A stretch of 64,000 nt of DNA from Adiantum capillus-veneris (Eukaryota > Streptophyta > Polypodiopsida > Polypodiales > Pteridaceae), in contig CM043948.1 of the NCBI GenBank assembly GCA_014529385.2, positions 21,947,951-22,011,950 of the forward strand. The letters run 5' to 3'. A program made the position numbers and the translations under genes. Of the stretch, positions 31,387-43,314 are shown in pieces (the stretch's first letter is position 1; each line of letters opens with the position of its first letter). The notes below the pieces were generated by a model. The model was not told the DNA's origin, ran no database searches, and was given only the letters and a program-made list of their open reading frames with translations.

Positions 31387-32604
31387 TTGATGATGGCTGA
31401 AGGTTCTATAGTCATGCAAACTAGAATGGAAGAGGGCCAAAAATCACTGCAAGAAGAAGTGGAAAGCATGAAGATAAATCTCGAGGAGGCGGAAAGAATA
31501 AACGCCGAACTTAATGACCTCCTCGTGAATATGGGCGGACAAGCTGAAGCGGAAAAGCAAACACTCCTCAGGCAAATTGAGGAGTTGAAAGGCCAGCAAG
31601 GAGGAGAGGCAGAAAGCTCAGGGCCAGCTGCCAATGAGGGCATCGACCTCGAAAATGTGGTAGATCCTGTGGACACACCTATGCAAGAGGAAATCATAGC
31701 AGGATCCTCTCAAGAGCTGCAGGATCTAACACAAGAAGAGGAGGAAAAAATGCGTAAGGCAATAGAGGAAGAGCTCAGAGAAACCACGAAGGAAGCCTTG
31801 GAGTGGGAGCAGAGGGTCTTCAAATCTATGACCCTTCAGAAGATCGACGCCAACAATCTCAGGCACGAGTGGCTTCAACCCTCTCTCCCATATCCATTGC
31901 TGAAATATGAGGCAGCTACAATAAACAAGCGGATCAGAGAAGAGCCAGTTGTACCTCTCTACAATGTAGACACCACAAAGCCAGAAAGAGTTAAGCTTAT
32001 TGTGGATTCGCAGCCAAAGTGGAGGAAGGCTTGGCTTACAAAGTACCCACAATACCTAATCCACTTGGTAGAGGCACCTAAAAATATCAGAGACAACCTT
32101 AGCTTATGTCCTCTACCAAGGGTTAGGACGTGGAAGGCACAGGAAATTTTGCAAAGAAGCCAACCAACTTGGCTGAACTACCCAAAGCTGCCGGGCGTGA
32201 AGGCAAGTGAGAGAATAAGTGTCCAATACATGGTGAAAACCCTAACAGGCGCCATAAAATTGTTCACTGGATCGCCTGACCTTACATGCATTATGATGAG
32301 GAAAATATGCAGAACCATCTTAGCGGTGTTCAAGACCTTCAAGCCAGGCCAGGTGACTGACTACATCTTCTTCTTCCAAGATACATACAAATGCGCCTAT
32401 GATCTGTCAGGTCAGCCTTCCAAGGAGGTGATACATGCGCTGTATCAAAGGATCATGTTTCTACCATCCTATCACCTCCAGGCTTTTGAAAAAACATTCT
32501 ATACCAGGTTCTTCACCATGAATATGGATATTTTTGGCCCAACAATGCTGAACCTACATGCCAGGTACGAATCACTGCTAAAGATGCGGGAAACGATAAG
32601 ATGA
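31387..32604 (+). CDS. Unit X copy 2, ORF X2 (405 codons), unknown
   Basis: The same length as copy 1 and fully open. The N-terminal coiled coil and the aromatic C-terminal part are preserved (FFFQDTYKCAYDLSG; HARYESLLKMRETIR at the end). Most differences from copy 1 are single substitutions scattered along the protein. The polypurine tract follows 35 bases after the stop. That X2 is intact while X1 in the same copy has stops could be chance, or could mean X2 is made independently. I recognise no family. Confidence 0.55.
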   Translation: MMMAEGSIVMQTRMEEGQKSLQEEVESMKINLEEAERINAELNDLLVNMGGQAEAEKQTLLRQIEELKGQQGGEAESSGPAANEGIDLENVVDPVDTPMQEEIIAGSSQELQDLTQEEEEKMRKAIEEELRETTKEALEWEQRVFKSMTLQKIDANNLRHEWLQPSLPYPLLKYEAATINKRIREEPVVPLYNVDTTKPERVKLIVDSQPKWRKAWLTKYPQYLIHLVEAPKNIRDNLSLCPLPRVRTWKAQEILQRSQPTWLNYPKLPGVKASERISVQYMVKTLTGAIKLFTGSPDLTCIMMRKICRTILAVFKTFKPGQVTDYIFFFQDTYKCAYDLSGQPSKEVIHALYQRIMFLPSYHLQAFEKTFYTRFFTMNMDIFGPTMLNLHARYESLLKMRETIR

Positions 32605-32637
32605 AGCAGCAGATCAAGGCCATGTCGGGGACGAGAT

Positions 32638-32655
32638 GAGCAAGGAGGGGGGGAG
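32638..32655 (+). promoter_or_regulatory. Polypurine tract, unit X copy 2
   Basis: GCAAGGAGGGGGGGAG directly before the LTR start TGTTAGAAGC. Confidence 0.8.
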
Positions 32656-32973
32656 TGTTAGAAGCTGGACACACCTCATGGCAGTAACTACTAGGAGGAT
32701 TATTATTTTTTGTAATTATTCATTCATTTAGGAAAACCTGATTTTTCACCTTGTAATTATTGGGACTTACAGAACTTTCCAGATTGTATCCCAGTTTTGA
32801 TAGTTAGACTGAGTAGATGGTTGATTTTGAAACTTTAGGGTTTGAGAAATTGTAAGGTATATATACCACTTTTTGACCTTAATGAAAAACCTTTTGTCAT
32901 TTTAAAACAAGTTTGAAGTCTGTGAGTGAGCGTACTGTGTACGAGAGAGAGTGTGTGAGCTTCATCTTGACGC
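32656..32973 (+). repeat. 3' LTR of unit X copy 2, first part
   Basis: Matches 8449-8766 in reverse complement. It is interrupted after ACGC (32970-32973) by Ty3 element G3 and resumes at 41044. Confidence 0.9.
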
Positions 32974-34115
32974 TGTGAGCGGGAAGAAAACACATAGAAC
33001 GCCTCTATAACGACCCGACACACACTCTTCGAAAGGTACACACACACACTATGGGGCACCACTCGGCTTACACAATCCAGCTGGCTGAGACATGGAACAC
33101 ACCGATGGAGCGAGAGGAGAGAGACTATCCACTTTCCCACTCTACACAGACACACACACACACACACACACACACAAAACTCAGCTCAAAAGAGGAGAAC
33201 TTCTGATAATTAGATACAAATGAGCTTGGGCCAACACCAAGGGGCAAATAGCTCACACAAAATGGGTAAAATATTCCAGATACAGTCACAAATTGGAGAA
33301 GAAGCTTCGCTCATAGGAGAAACTTACACAGCAAAAACAGCACAAAAGGAGTGAGGAATTTGGCAAAATGGACAGCTCCATCGCGTTCGGAACGGCCCAA
33401 AACCCCAGTCTACAATGTCAAAGTGCTCAAATCCGACCTCGGATGAGCAATTTACGGCCAAAACAGGCTCCAAAATGAGCAAAAACACACCTGTGGCTGT
33501 TCCTCCTCTCTTCTCCACGTTTTTTCTGATTTTATCTCTTGTTTTTCAGTTCCCACACTTAGCTTTTTTAGTTGGGCACCCTTGGCCTTTTAGATGACCT
33601 CAAACGGACCCCGAACAGGCCAAAAACTGACCTCGCAGTGCATAGTTGTCACCCTGCTGCATCCATGCGCACACCTGGCACTCATTTCTTTTCAATAATG
33701 CGTCTTGCTACCGCGTGAAGTGGCCCCAAAAAGTGGTCCTAATGATGACCTTTCTGCATAACTCTCACAAGGAAACACCACTTTGTGTCCGTATTTATCC
33801 ACGTGCAAATATTGACCCCGTTCAGCCTCCCGACGCCACTCGATGCCATCTAACGCACCTGCTTACCTCATGTTTTCGGCCTGTGGATATCTTCCTCGAG
33901 AAGTTTTACACGCTACCAAATCCTCCTTATTGTAGGAAAAACACACTAGTACTGATAATAGTGAAAATCGTTGCACTATGTACACCTTGTCCTACCTGTA
34001 CACACGTGGGCCCCACGTAACTACCTGGCTATGAAAATTGGGTAATCCTTTATTCGATGCACCATGCATGTGTATGTACATATGCGCAATCCCTTGCTCA
34101 AAAAAACTCCTGACA
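32974..34115 (-). repeat. 3' LTR of G3
   Basis: Contains a (CA)n run at about 33150-33176. Compared with the other LTR it has a short extra segment near 33665-33690. No gene. Confidence 0.93.
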
Positions 34116-34143
34116 TAATTTGCCCATCCCCTAGCCTGCTAGA

Positions 34144-34986
34144 TCATTCATGATCAGTAGCAGCAAAGAGAGATATGAGACTCGCCGCATCACAGGTCTC
34201 CTCATCCTTCACCAACATTGCTTGCTCCACAGACAGCTCATCTTGCTCCACCATCATCAATCTAGCATGATAAAATTTAAGACGCAATCCATTTACCCTT
34301 GAATTATGTAGAACACCATCCAGGTTAGCCAGCTGATATGTGCCATTTGGAAAACACTCCACTACCTTGAAAGGGCCTTCCCACTTAATTTGAAACTTCT
34401 TTTGGAAGGTGTTGTCCAGCTTAGTGTTGTAGCACAAAACCAAGTCATGTTTCTTGATACCCTTACTTTTGACCTTTTCATTTATCTTTGCCAAAGCCTT
34501 ATCCTGCATCTGCCCATAATGTTCCAATGCGCTCATCCTATCCAACTGGACCTCTTGTAACTGCAAGAGACTCTCTTTGAATGCATCACTGGGAAGCCCA
34601 AGCAACTTCTCTAACATCTTGACCGCAGGCAACTCTACCTCCACAGGCAATAGTGCTTCCTTTCCATACACCAAATGAAATGGAGTAAACCCTGTACCTG
34701 TCTTCACCGAAGTACGGTAAGCCCATAATGCACTAGGAAATTCCAAATCCCAATTCTTTCCTTGGTGCTCTGTCACTTTAGAAAGAATTTGTACCAACTC
34801 ACCATTGAATCTTTCATTTAAGCCATTACACTGTGGGTAATAAGGAGTGGTATGCTGGTGCCTAATCTTCATCTTTGCACATAGGAACTCTAGCAGTTTA
34901 GCTCTAAATCCTGACCCCTTATCTGAAAGTAGCTCTAATGGCACCCCAAACTTGCAACATATTTCATCATACACAAATTTTGCCAC
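34144..34986 (-). pseudogene. Integrase C-terminal two-thirds of G3
   Basis: It starts inside the catalytic core (KFVYDEICCKFGVPLELLSD), so the HHCC finger and the first catalytic aspartate are lost. It keeps SDKGSGFRA, PYYPQCNGLNERFNG and the C-terminal KWEGPFKVVECFPNG region. There is no chromodomain. It ends 28 bases before the LTR, with a weak purine tract (AGGGGATGGGCAAATTA) in between. Confidence 0.85.
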
Positions 34987-35758
34987 ATCCTTTTCAGGCT
35001 TTTAATTCTGAAGCACATTTCCTTCAATGAGGTGTTCTTGCTCTTCCACACACCCAGCACTTGCTTCACCACTAACAAGGCATCCCCTTTATGCTCAACC
35101 TTCGAGCCCCATGCTTCAAACAAATGTGTAATCCGGCTTCCAGAGTAGCATATTCATCCTCATTGTTACTATGAGCATCCAATTTGAACCCTCTCTTGCA
35201 TACTAGCTTCCCCTCTGGATCATAAATTTCTATACCCCCTGAAGCCGCATCATGGCTCTTTCTGTATGAGCCATCAAAGAACAACACATATGCATTGCTA
35301 ATATGTGGCACTTCTTCAACTACCTTTCTCACCACCTCTTCCTTAACAATAAGGGGATTCTCCTTGTAGGTCAACAAATCAGCTAGGGTAGCCCTTGTAC
35401 TGTCTTCCACTAGAAAAGAGAACTCAAACTCTTGCAGCTCAATTACCCATTTCTTCACCACATTTGACATGTTAGTGCCATTAATTAACTGTGGCAAAAA
35501 ATCATAGATCGTCAAGAAAACAAAAGGTCGTGGTAGCAAGTAATGACGAAATCGTCGACAAGCAAATATTACATTGGCCATCACTAGCTCTACTTCCGAG
35601 AACTTTCTCTCCGCTACCAACTTCACTCGGCTTGCACAATACACTGGCCTTATATAATGGCTGCCCTTCCCCTTTTGCAATAGCATGGCTCCAATGGCAT
35701 CATCCCCTACTGATGGATTTACATAAAAAACTTTCTCCCAATCAGGAGCCTGCATGGC
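34987..35758 (-). pseudogene. Dual RNase H region of G3, truncated
   Basis: The first RNase H-like part reads VNPSVGDDAIGAMLLQ, lacking the usual catalytic aspartate. The second, plant Tat-type RNase H starts FFDGSYRKS and has NNEDEYATLEAGL. At about 35090 the frame shifts, and the continuation (ALLVVKQVLGVWKSKN) is in another frame. At about 35005 the sequence jumps into integrase, missing the last RNase H motif and the integrase zinc finger. Confidence 0.8.
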
Positions 35759-38668
35759 TCACAACCCCCCTAACACCTCTTTCACCTCTTGAAACACTTC
35801 TTCACACTTGTCATCCCATTGCAATGGATCATGCTTTGCCACTTTCTGTAATGGATAAAGAAGCTGCGAAGACAATGGAATAAACCATGCCATGTACTTC
35901 ACTTTGTGTATAAAGGTTTCCAATTGCTTCGTACTCGTAGGTGATGGAAGAAGAATAATAGACTTAACCTTATCTGGATCACCCTCAATGCCATTTTCTG
36001 ACACCATATGGCCCAATAACTTCACCCTTGGCTGTGCTAGATGACATTTCTTTGGATTTAGTTGTCCTCCACATTCATCATATCGAGCTAATACCATCTG
36101 CAACTTCTCATGGTGTTCAGCCCTGCTGCTGTAGACACACAAGTCGTCCATAAAAGCCTTAACACAACTACCAATGAATGGTTCTAGCACCCAATTTTCT
36201 CTTTCTTGATAGAAAGATGGTCCATTTGACAACCCAAACGGCAGAACTGTGTAGCAATAGCAGCCCCATGGCGTAATGAAAGTTGTCTTTGTGCGGTCTT
36301 TAAGAGCAATCTTCAATTGAAAATAGCTTGAAAAACCATCACACACACTGTACCTCTCATAACCTGCCACTGAATCCAAGATCTGATCAATGAATGGAAG
36401 AGGATATGGGTTCTTCTTAGTGGCTGCATTTAAGGGTTTAAAATCTACACAAATCCTCCACTTCCCATCCTTCTTTGGACTGACTACTACTGGACTCATC
36501 CATTCTGTGGTCTCCACAGGGACTATGAACCCTGCCTTCAATAACTTGTCCACCTCTTCCCGCAAAGCTTCCATTTGGTCTTGACCCATCCTTCTTAGCC
36601 TTTGTCTCACTGGCTTAGCACCTTCTTTCAGCTCTATATGCATCTCTTCTCCCTTGAACCCTCTGATCTCTATATATGAAGTAATGAACAAATCAGGAAA
36701 ACTAGCCAGCATGTGCAAATATATCTCCTTCTCCATAGCTGAGAGGTCTCCACTAATCATTTGCGTCATTAATTCTTGCTTCTTTGACAACTCAACCTTG
36801 GTTTGCATCAGCCCTTCAATCACTTCATAAGGCCCTTCACTTTCATCTTCAACTTCATTCGCAAATGCGACTAAACCACACTCCTGGATTTCTTTATCCA
36901 TCAAAAGAAATGCAACATCAGCATCCTCATCACTGCTGGTAGTGCTATCATTGTCCTCATCTGTCACCGTGGAAGAGTCTTCATCACTAGACTCATCCTC
37001 ATCTTCATAAAGCTCCTCTAATCGTTTCCTCGTGTCCATATTATAAAGCTTCTGGGTACCTATCTTTCCATAGAGTCTAATCGTACCATGTTGCCAATCT
37101 TGAACAGCTCTCACTGCACGTAACCATGGTCTGCCCAGTATAATAGGATATGCTCCCAACCCTGCTGGCATCACATGAAAATCAACCACTGCCTTTGCAT
37201 CATATGCCTCCACTTCTAAGCTCTTTACAACACCCAAGCATTTTACTTTTTGATGGTTTGCCAATTTGATCCGAAACCCTGACACCCCAGCCACTGTGAG
37301 ACCCATCTTCTCAGTGCATGAGTGTGTTATGACGCATATTTGGGCTCCGCCATCCACATAACCTTGTCCCAAATTTTTCCTTTTATGCCACACATCTACT
37401 ATTGGACAAATGTCTAGTAGCTCATCCATTGCCAACACCTTTACTGAACCTCTCTCTGGCTCTTTCTCCATTGGGTTAACCATCCTCTTCCACTGCTGCT
37501 TTAGCTTAGGCACCATCTCTATAAGCTGCGCAAAAGTAACATCTGCCTTCCTTCTCATCAGATCCTCCTTCAAGTCATAGCTTAATTGCCCATCCCCTAG
37601 TGGAAAATCTGAAACATGAAACTTTCGACGAGCTCTCCTTTTCCTCTTGGCCTTGACATCCTCGCCTTCATGGCTCTTTCCTTTCTTCTTACTAGGACCT
37701 GGGGCACTTCTTCCTTCCTTATCTTCTGTGGTCCTCTTCCCAATTGGCATCACTAATGTATCCTCTAGCTTTGATGCCTTCTCCAAGGTGACTACACTTA
37801 GCACTTTTGTCTTTCCCTTTTCCTCCTGGGTCAGTCCACTGGTTCCTTCGTCTCCCTTAATTTCGATGCCATAATCATTTGACCTAGTTAGCACCTGTCT
37901 TGGCAATGGATACATGTCTCCCCCCCATCCTTGGTGGCTTATCACATTGCGGGGTGATGTGACCCAACTCTCCACAATTATAGCATGTGGGCGTCTGCCT
38001 CCAAAACTACCATTGCTTTGTCCAACACCATTCCTAGGCCTTTCTTCACCTCCTGGCTGATTTGCAAACCTCCCTCGACCTCGATTATTTCCCAATGGAC
38101 CTAGCATGTTTAGGCTGAGATTCTTCATCAAATCTACCACTTGCCTCATGTCTTGCCTTAGCCCATCATCTTGCACTGATGTAGTGACCACTGCTGGCAT
38201 AACCTGAGTAGTAACAGGAACCACTCGTTCATGATGAACCCCTGGCATGCGACCTTGTAACGAGTCCATAGGCTGAAATTCAGACCTCATGGGCAAAGAC
38301 TCCACCCCTAACTGGCTCATTTTCCTCAGCTTCCACTCTTTGTTCCTTGCTACCTCTAGTGCATCCTCATATGTCCTAGGCTTCTTTAGCTCCACTCTCC
38401 AACGTATATTCTCCCAAAGACCAGCCAAGAACCTGTCCTTCTTCATCATGTCAAGCGGGGGTACCTGTGGTGCTAAAGCCTTGCACATCCGCTCCCATGA
38501 CAATGAAAACTTTTGTATATACGCATCTACTGGCTCACCATCCTTTTGCACAAAAGCCTGTACTTCTTGCCACACTTTGTCAGGGTCTTCTATCTTCACA
38601 AACTCCACTTCCAGTCCATGCCTTAGATTGTCCCAATTCAATCTTATAGGTGGATCAGCCATACGCAA
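35759..38668 (-). pseudogene. Gag-protease-RT of G3 (969 codons) with scrambled zinc knuckle
   Basis: The open frame contains gag (AYIQKFSLSWERMCKALAP; KDRFLAGLWENIRW), protease (VDGGAQICVI, then ILGRPWL) and reverse transcriptase (KWRICVDFKPLNAA, FGLSNGPSFYQ, FMDDLCVYSS). The RT motif is intact. The nucleocapsid knuckle CYNCGELGHITPQC is present at about 37920-37990 but in another frame. A shift before it and a compensating one after it (in a G-run) leave the ORF open while replacing the knuckle by unrelated residues. The ORF ends in TGA at 35759, just before the first RNase H region. Gag, protease and RT in one frame is normal for this lineage. Confidence 0.85.
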
Positions 38669-38695
38669 CTCCTCTTCAAATGCTTTGGACCAGAC

Positions 38696-38938
38696 TCATG
38701 CATCACTCTTCAAACAAATTTGGAGAAGACGTAACATCTGGGCAGGGTCATGAATCTGGTTGCTAATGCAGGCAACCTCCATCTTTTCCAAAAAATCTTC
38801 CACATCTTCATCACTTCTTCCATGAAACTCCGGATAAGAGAAAGCCATGGCTACCCAAGTTACAATGCTTTGAGAACCCCTTTGAACACACGTGCAAGAA
38901 CCCAAAACTTTTACTGACTCAATTCCCAGAAACTTCAA
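38696..38938 (-). pseudogene. gag: Gag N-terminus of G3
   Basis: The likely start is ATG at 38848 (MAFSYPEFHGRSDEDVEDFL), matching MAFPKNFGRSGENAGDFL in element N. The frame ends in TGA at 38696, where N has an arginine codon (the EARVW motif). This is a probable CGA-to-TGA change. The same frame continues into the next ORF. Confidence 0.75.
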
Positions 38939-38944
38939 TGGAGC

Positions 38945-39193
38945 TCAACTTAAGATAAGGACAAACACATGCACATCAAATGAGTTTTCATAGTTGATCA
39001 TCGGAATTACAATAGGCAAAGGACATTCCAAGATCTCTCGTAATCTTCTTGGCCCGAACATAAAGACTATGCGGTGCTGGAAAAAAATCTTCCTGGACAC
39101 ATGAACATTTATCTTGATTCTTTGAGTTAAATGAAATGGAGTGAATTGAGGGCCATTTTGATCATCCATTAAAGCCAACCATGCAGCTCCCAA
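38945..39193 (-). pseudogene. Pre-gag module of G3
   Basis: An 82-codon frame ends just before gag. Its core (IFFQHRIVFMFGPRRLREIL, then the SFDVHVFVL end) is clearly the same module as the two found before gag in element N (49153-49584). Function unknown. It is hydrophobic/basic with no cysteine or catalytic pattern. Conservation in two elements that otherwise differ widely suggests a real protein part, perhaps an N-terminal Gag extension. Confidence 0.55.
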
Positions 39194-39891
39194 GAAGGCA
39201 CACCTGACTTATCCTCTGATTTTGCCAAAATTTCAGCAGCATCACAGCATAAATGTCTCAAAAGACCAAAATACCAGCCATCACAACTCGGAAAAATTTT
39301 GGCAGAGTTTCCCCAGAAGTAGAGCAGTAGGAACCCAAAATATAGACTGTATATGTATGCATAAACTATCAACAATAGAACCCGAGCATCAAATAGGACT
39401 CACTAGTACATAGCCTATGGCGAGGTCATGAAAAGGGTGCTCTAGCTACCTGTATCCCCGAAAGGATCTCCACATTTGAGAATCCCCCAGCTCAATAAAA
39501 CCTCACGCTATCGACCCTCACACGAAGGCTAATGCAAATCGCGTATAGTCAAGTCTCAGAAATGACTATCTTCCAGACCAAGTCTCAGAAATGGATGGGA
39601 CTGCCAAATAAAACCTAAGTATGGCTCCACAAATGCGTACAATGGCAGTTTCCACAAGTAACGTACAATCCAACTGACAATGCGCTCAAACAGGCGCCAA
39701 ATGATGCATACCCACAACAACTGCAAGTGACACCACTGCTAGTATATAATTGTACTCCTGCTACCTGTACCTGTGTGCATCACCTGTACCTGTACTTGTC
39801 CCTGTAACCTATAACCTGTAATCTGCAACCTGCAACATGTAATCCCGAATCTCAAAGCTTGAAGCTCGAAGCAGAAGGTACTCAAAGAAGA
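39194..39891 (-). other. Leader of G3
   Basis: No gene. It contains a degenerate CCTGTA/CCTGTAA repeat at about 39765-39845. Confidence 0.6.
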
Positions 39892-39909
39892 TCCTCCGTG
39901 GGGGCTCCA
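39892..39909 (-). promoter_or_regulatory. Primer-binding site of G3
   Basis: The minus strand reads TGGAGCCCCCACGGAGGA six bases after the LTR. Element N has TGGTGCCCCTACTGAGGA at the same place, so the two share an unusual primer. The tRNA is not identified. Confidence 0.6.
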
Positions 39910-39915
39910 AAAGAA

Positions 39916-40089
39916 TGTGAGCAGGATGAAAACACATAGAACGCCTCTATAATAACCCGGCACACACTCTTGGAAAGATACACACACACACACACACTAT
40001 GGGGCACCACTCGGCTTACACAATCTACCTGGCCGAGACATGGAACACACCGATGGAGCGAGAGGAGAGAGACTATCCACTTTCCCACT

Positions 40090-40125
<36 letters not shown>

Positions 40126-41039
40126 CTCAGCTCAAAAGAGGAGAACTTCTGATAATTAGATACAAATGAGCTTGGGCCAACACCAAGGGGCAAATAGCTC
40201 ACACAAAATGGGTAAAATATACCAGATACAATCACAAATTGGAGAAGAAGCTTCGCTCATAGGAGAAACTTACACAACAAAAAAAACACAAAAGGAGTGA
40301 GGAATTTGGAAAAATGGACAGCGTCATCGCGTCCGGAATGGCCCAAAACCCCAGTCTACAATGTCAAAGTGCTCAAATCCGACCTCGGATGAGCAGTTTA
40401 CGGTCAAAACAGGCTCCAAAATGAGCAAAAACACACCTGCGGCTGTTCCTCCTCTCTTCTCCATGTTTTTTCTGATCTTCTCTCTTGTTTTTCAGTTCCC
40501 ACACTTAGCTTTTTCAGTTGGGCACCCTTGTCCTTTTAGATGACCTCAAACGGACCCCGAACAGGCCAAAAACTGACCTCGCAGTGCATAGTTGTCACCC
40601 TGCTACATCCACTTTTCAATAATGCATCCTGCAACCACGTGAAGTGGCCCCAAAAAGTGGTCCTAATGATGACCTTTCTGCATAACTCTCACAAGAAAAC
40701 ACCACTTTGTGTCCGTATTCATCCACGTGCAAATATTGACCCCGTTCGGCCTCCTGACGCCACTCGATGCCATCTGACGCACCTGCCTACCTCATGTCGT
40801 CAGCCCGCGGATATCTTCCTCGAGAAGTTTTACGCGCTACCAACTCCTCCTTATTGTAGGAAAAACACACTAGTACTGATAATACTGAAAATCGATGCAC
40901 TATGTACACCCTGTCCTACCTGTACACACGTGGGCCCCATGTAACCACCTGGCTATGGAAATTGGGTAATCCTTTATTCGATGAACCATGCATGTGTATG
41001 TACATATGCGCAATCCCTTGCTCAAAAAAAATCCTGACA
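39916..41039 (-). repeat. 5' LTR of G3
   Basis: Differs from the 3' LTR by scattered substitutions and small indels, including CA-repeat length. The element is clearly older than the copia insertion. Confidence 0.93.
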
Positions 41040-41043
41040 ACGC

Positions 41044-41658
41044 TATGTGTGCTCCGTTGGTCGAAATCGAGTGCGAAGAAGTGCAGCGTGTTGCCCCCGA
41101 CGAGAGCTACGCGCCAATACCTACATTGTGCACGTATGTTCCGGTTTTGCGAGCTCCTTCTACGAGCTTCATCGGGTGTTTGGGTGAGTTTACGTTGTCC
41201 GATTTTGCATTGCAGCATATCCACGCGTTCACATTGAGTAGAACTACACATTAGGCACTTTAGATTTTGGAAACGAAGACCTGCAGATTTCGGCCAGACA
41301 TCCTACGTGTTTCTGCACCAGGTATTTTGGGTCGGGATTTTGGTTCATAGACCTTAGGGAGAGCGACCTATTGGTATTAGTAAGGTCTCCTTCAAGTTCT
41401 ATGTTGTTTCGAGATTGTTTGATGGGTGTTCGGCTCTAGGAAGCGTTGTAGGAAGTTTTCTCTTATGCACTCTTGAAGGCTGTCACTTAGACAATTGGTA
41501 GAGACCTCTTTAGGAATTAGTTAGGAGTCCGTCGAGTGTAGGTTGACACCTTATGCTTGCTTCCACGTGCCTGCGGGTCGAGCTTCGTCCTTACCTGACA
41601 TTACATGTTAGGTGAGTTCTCGTTGTGCTGACGTCCGTCGCGGCGTACCCGTCCAACA
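41044..41658 (+). repeat. 3' LTR of unit X copy 2, second part
   Basis: It resumes exactly where the first part stopped, as shown by the uninterrupted LTR at 7832-8766. It ends CGTCCAACA at 41658, directly against the protease of element H. It contains the half-palindrome AGACATCCTACGTG at 41296-41309. Confidence 0.9.
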
Positions 41659-41688
41659 TCTAGGAGGAATCTAGATGACATACTACCA

Positions 41689-42015
41689 GTGATGGATGCT
41701 CACATCAAAGGGCAACACATCTCCAATATCTACATCAATGGTGGTGCACAAATATGCATCATGAGTGAAACAATGATGCACCGTTTAGGCTTAGAAGTGA
41801 GTAGACCAGCACCATGCCGAGCCAAAATGGCAAATAATGTAAAAGTTCAATGTCTTGGCATTGTGAATGCAGTTAGGGTAAAAGCGTTCAACACCGAGTT
41901 GGATGTAGACATATTTGTCATGCCACATAAAGAAGAGGGCTATCGTATCATTCTAGGGAGGCCTTGGCTTATGGCTATGAAAGCTAAACAAGACTGGGAC
42001 ACTGGCATAATCTAG
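41689..42015 (+). pseudogene. Protease of H with altered active site
   Basis: The aspartic protease core is recognisable (then YRIILGRPWLMAMK), but the active-site triad reads YINGGAQICIM with asparagine in place of the catalytic aspartate (N: YIDSGAEVCVM; G3: YVDGGAQICVI). A single G-to-A change would explain it. The frame ends in TAG at 42013 and the next ORF continues in phase. Upstream homology ends at the X LTR. Confidence 0.8.
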
Positions 42016-43314
42016 ATGAAGGATGCAAAAGGGAAGCCGATACTTTACGACATGAAGATAGGTCAACAACGCAATGTGGATCTAGAAACCTCCGAGGATG
42101 AGTTTTCTAGTGACTCTTCAACCACTTCAAACAAGGAGTCAACAATGACCGAAGAAAGAGACACTAGAATTGAGGTGATGGGGATCATTCTAAGGGAGCC
42201 TAAGAAGATGAATCAAATTGATGCATCATCATCAAACCAAGGGGAGCCACCAGATATACAACCTCTAGTAGAAGCAAGTAAGATACATCTAATGCTCTCT
42301 AGTGAGTTGTGTGGGAAGGAGCGTGGAGATTATGTTTTGATGCTAAGTAATTTTACCACCTTGTTCATTGATGAATATGATAAAATCACTGGCATCCCAG
42401 TAGTTCAACATCAAATCAAGCTCAAGGAGGGAAGTAAACCTGTAGTGCAGAAGCTTAGACGGCTAGGAGTAATTCAACAAGAGGCCTTTCTCAAGGAGGT
42501 GAGAAAATTGTGAGAAGCAGGTTTCATCTATCTTGTTGAAGACTCAGAGTGGGTTTCTCTAGTGGTAGTCACACCAAAGAAGAATGGTAAGTGGAGGGTT
42601 TGTGTTGATTACAAGCCCCTTAATGCAGCCACAAAGAGGGACCATTTTCCTCTCCCTTTTCAAGATGAAATTCTCAATGAAGTAGGAGGACATGAGCGCT
42701 ATACAGCATGTGATGGCTACTCAGGATACTTCCAAATTAACATCACTAAAGAAGATCAAAAGAAGACAACTTTCATCACACAGTGGGGATGTTTTGCTTA
42801 CAGAGTTATTCCTTTTGGTCTCACCAATGCTCCAACCACTTTTCAGCGCTATGTGACATTTGTTTTTCAGCCATTCTTTGGCAAATCAATTCGTGTTTTT
42901 ATTGATGACTTTTGTGTCTATAGCTCTCATTCTCTTCATTTGGAGAAAGTCTATGAAGGTCTAGCTAGGTTACAAGCTTTGGGTGGCCAACTCAACGTGG
43001 AGAAATGGCACATTGGTGAGAGCAAGGTTACTCTTCTTGGCCATGTAATCGCAGCCAAAGGTATTGAAGCTGACCCAAGAAAAGTTCAAGCTTTGGTGTC
43101 TTTACCATCACCCACTACGACCAAGCAGTTGGTCTCATTCCTTCAAAAGGTAAGGTATTTGAGCAGGTTCATTCACTTTGTCTCCCAAGTGGTTCTCCCT
43201 TTACAACAAGTTACCCATCAAGAGATCTTCACTTGGAGTGAAGAAAATGAACAACAACTCAATGAGGTTAAAAAAATCTTAGCCTCACTACCCACCATTG
43301 CACCTCCAAAGTAG
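42016..43314 (+). pseudogene. Reverse transcriptase of H
   Basis: A linker rich in acidic residues is followed by the RT: KEGSKPVVQKLRRLGV, VCVDYKPLNAATKRDHFPL, CDGYSGYFQI, FGLTNAPTTFQ, and the catalytic box as FIDDFCVYSS. TGA near 42511 interrupts it after EVRKL, and TAG at 43312 ends it. The order and length match element N (51543-52665). Confidence 0.88.

Larger units (their letters stand above)
32974..41039 (-). mobile_element. Ty3 element G3, complete ends, internally deleted
   Basis: The 8066-bp element has LTRs at 32974-34115 and 39916-41039 (1142 and 1124 bp), both with plus-strand ends TGTGAGC and CTGACA. It is flanked by ACGC on both sides (32970-32973 and 41040-41043), a 4-bp target duplication. 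The empty site in the X LTR copy 1 (around 8449) confirms the insertion. Pol has stops, frameshifts and a deletion that removes the end of RNase H and the start of integrase, so it cannot move by itself. Confidence 0.93.

Noticed and set aside
39765-39845. Telomere-like repeat in the G3 leader
   Set aside because: The unit drifts between CCTGTA and CCTGTAA and does not match the plant CCCTAAA repeat.
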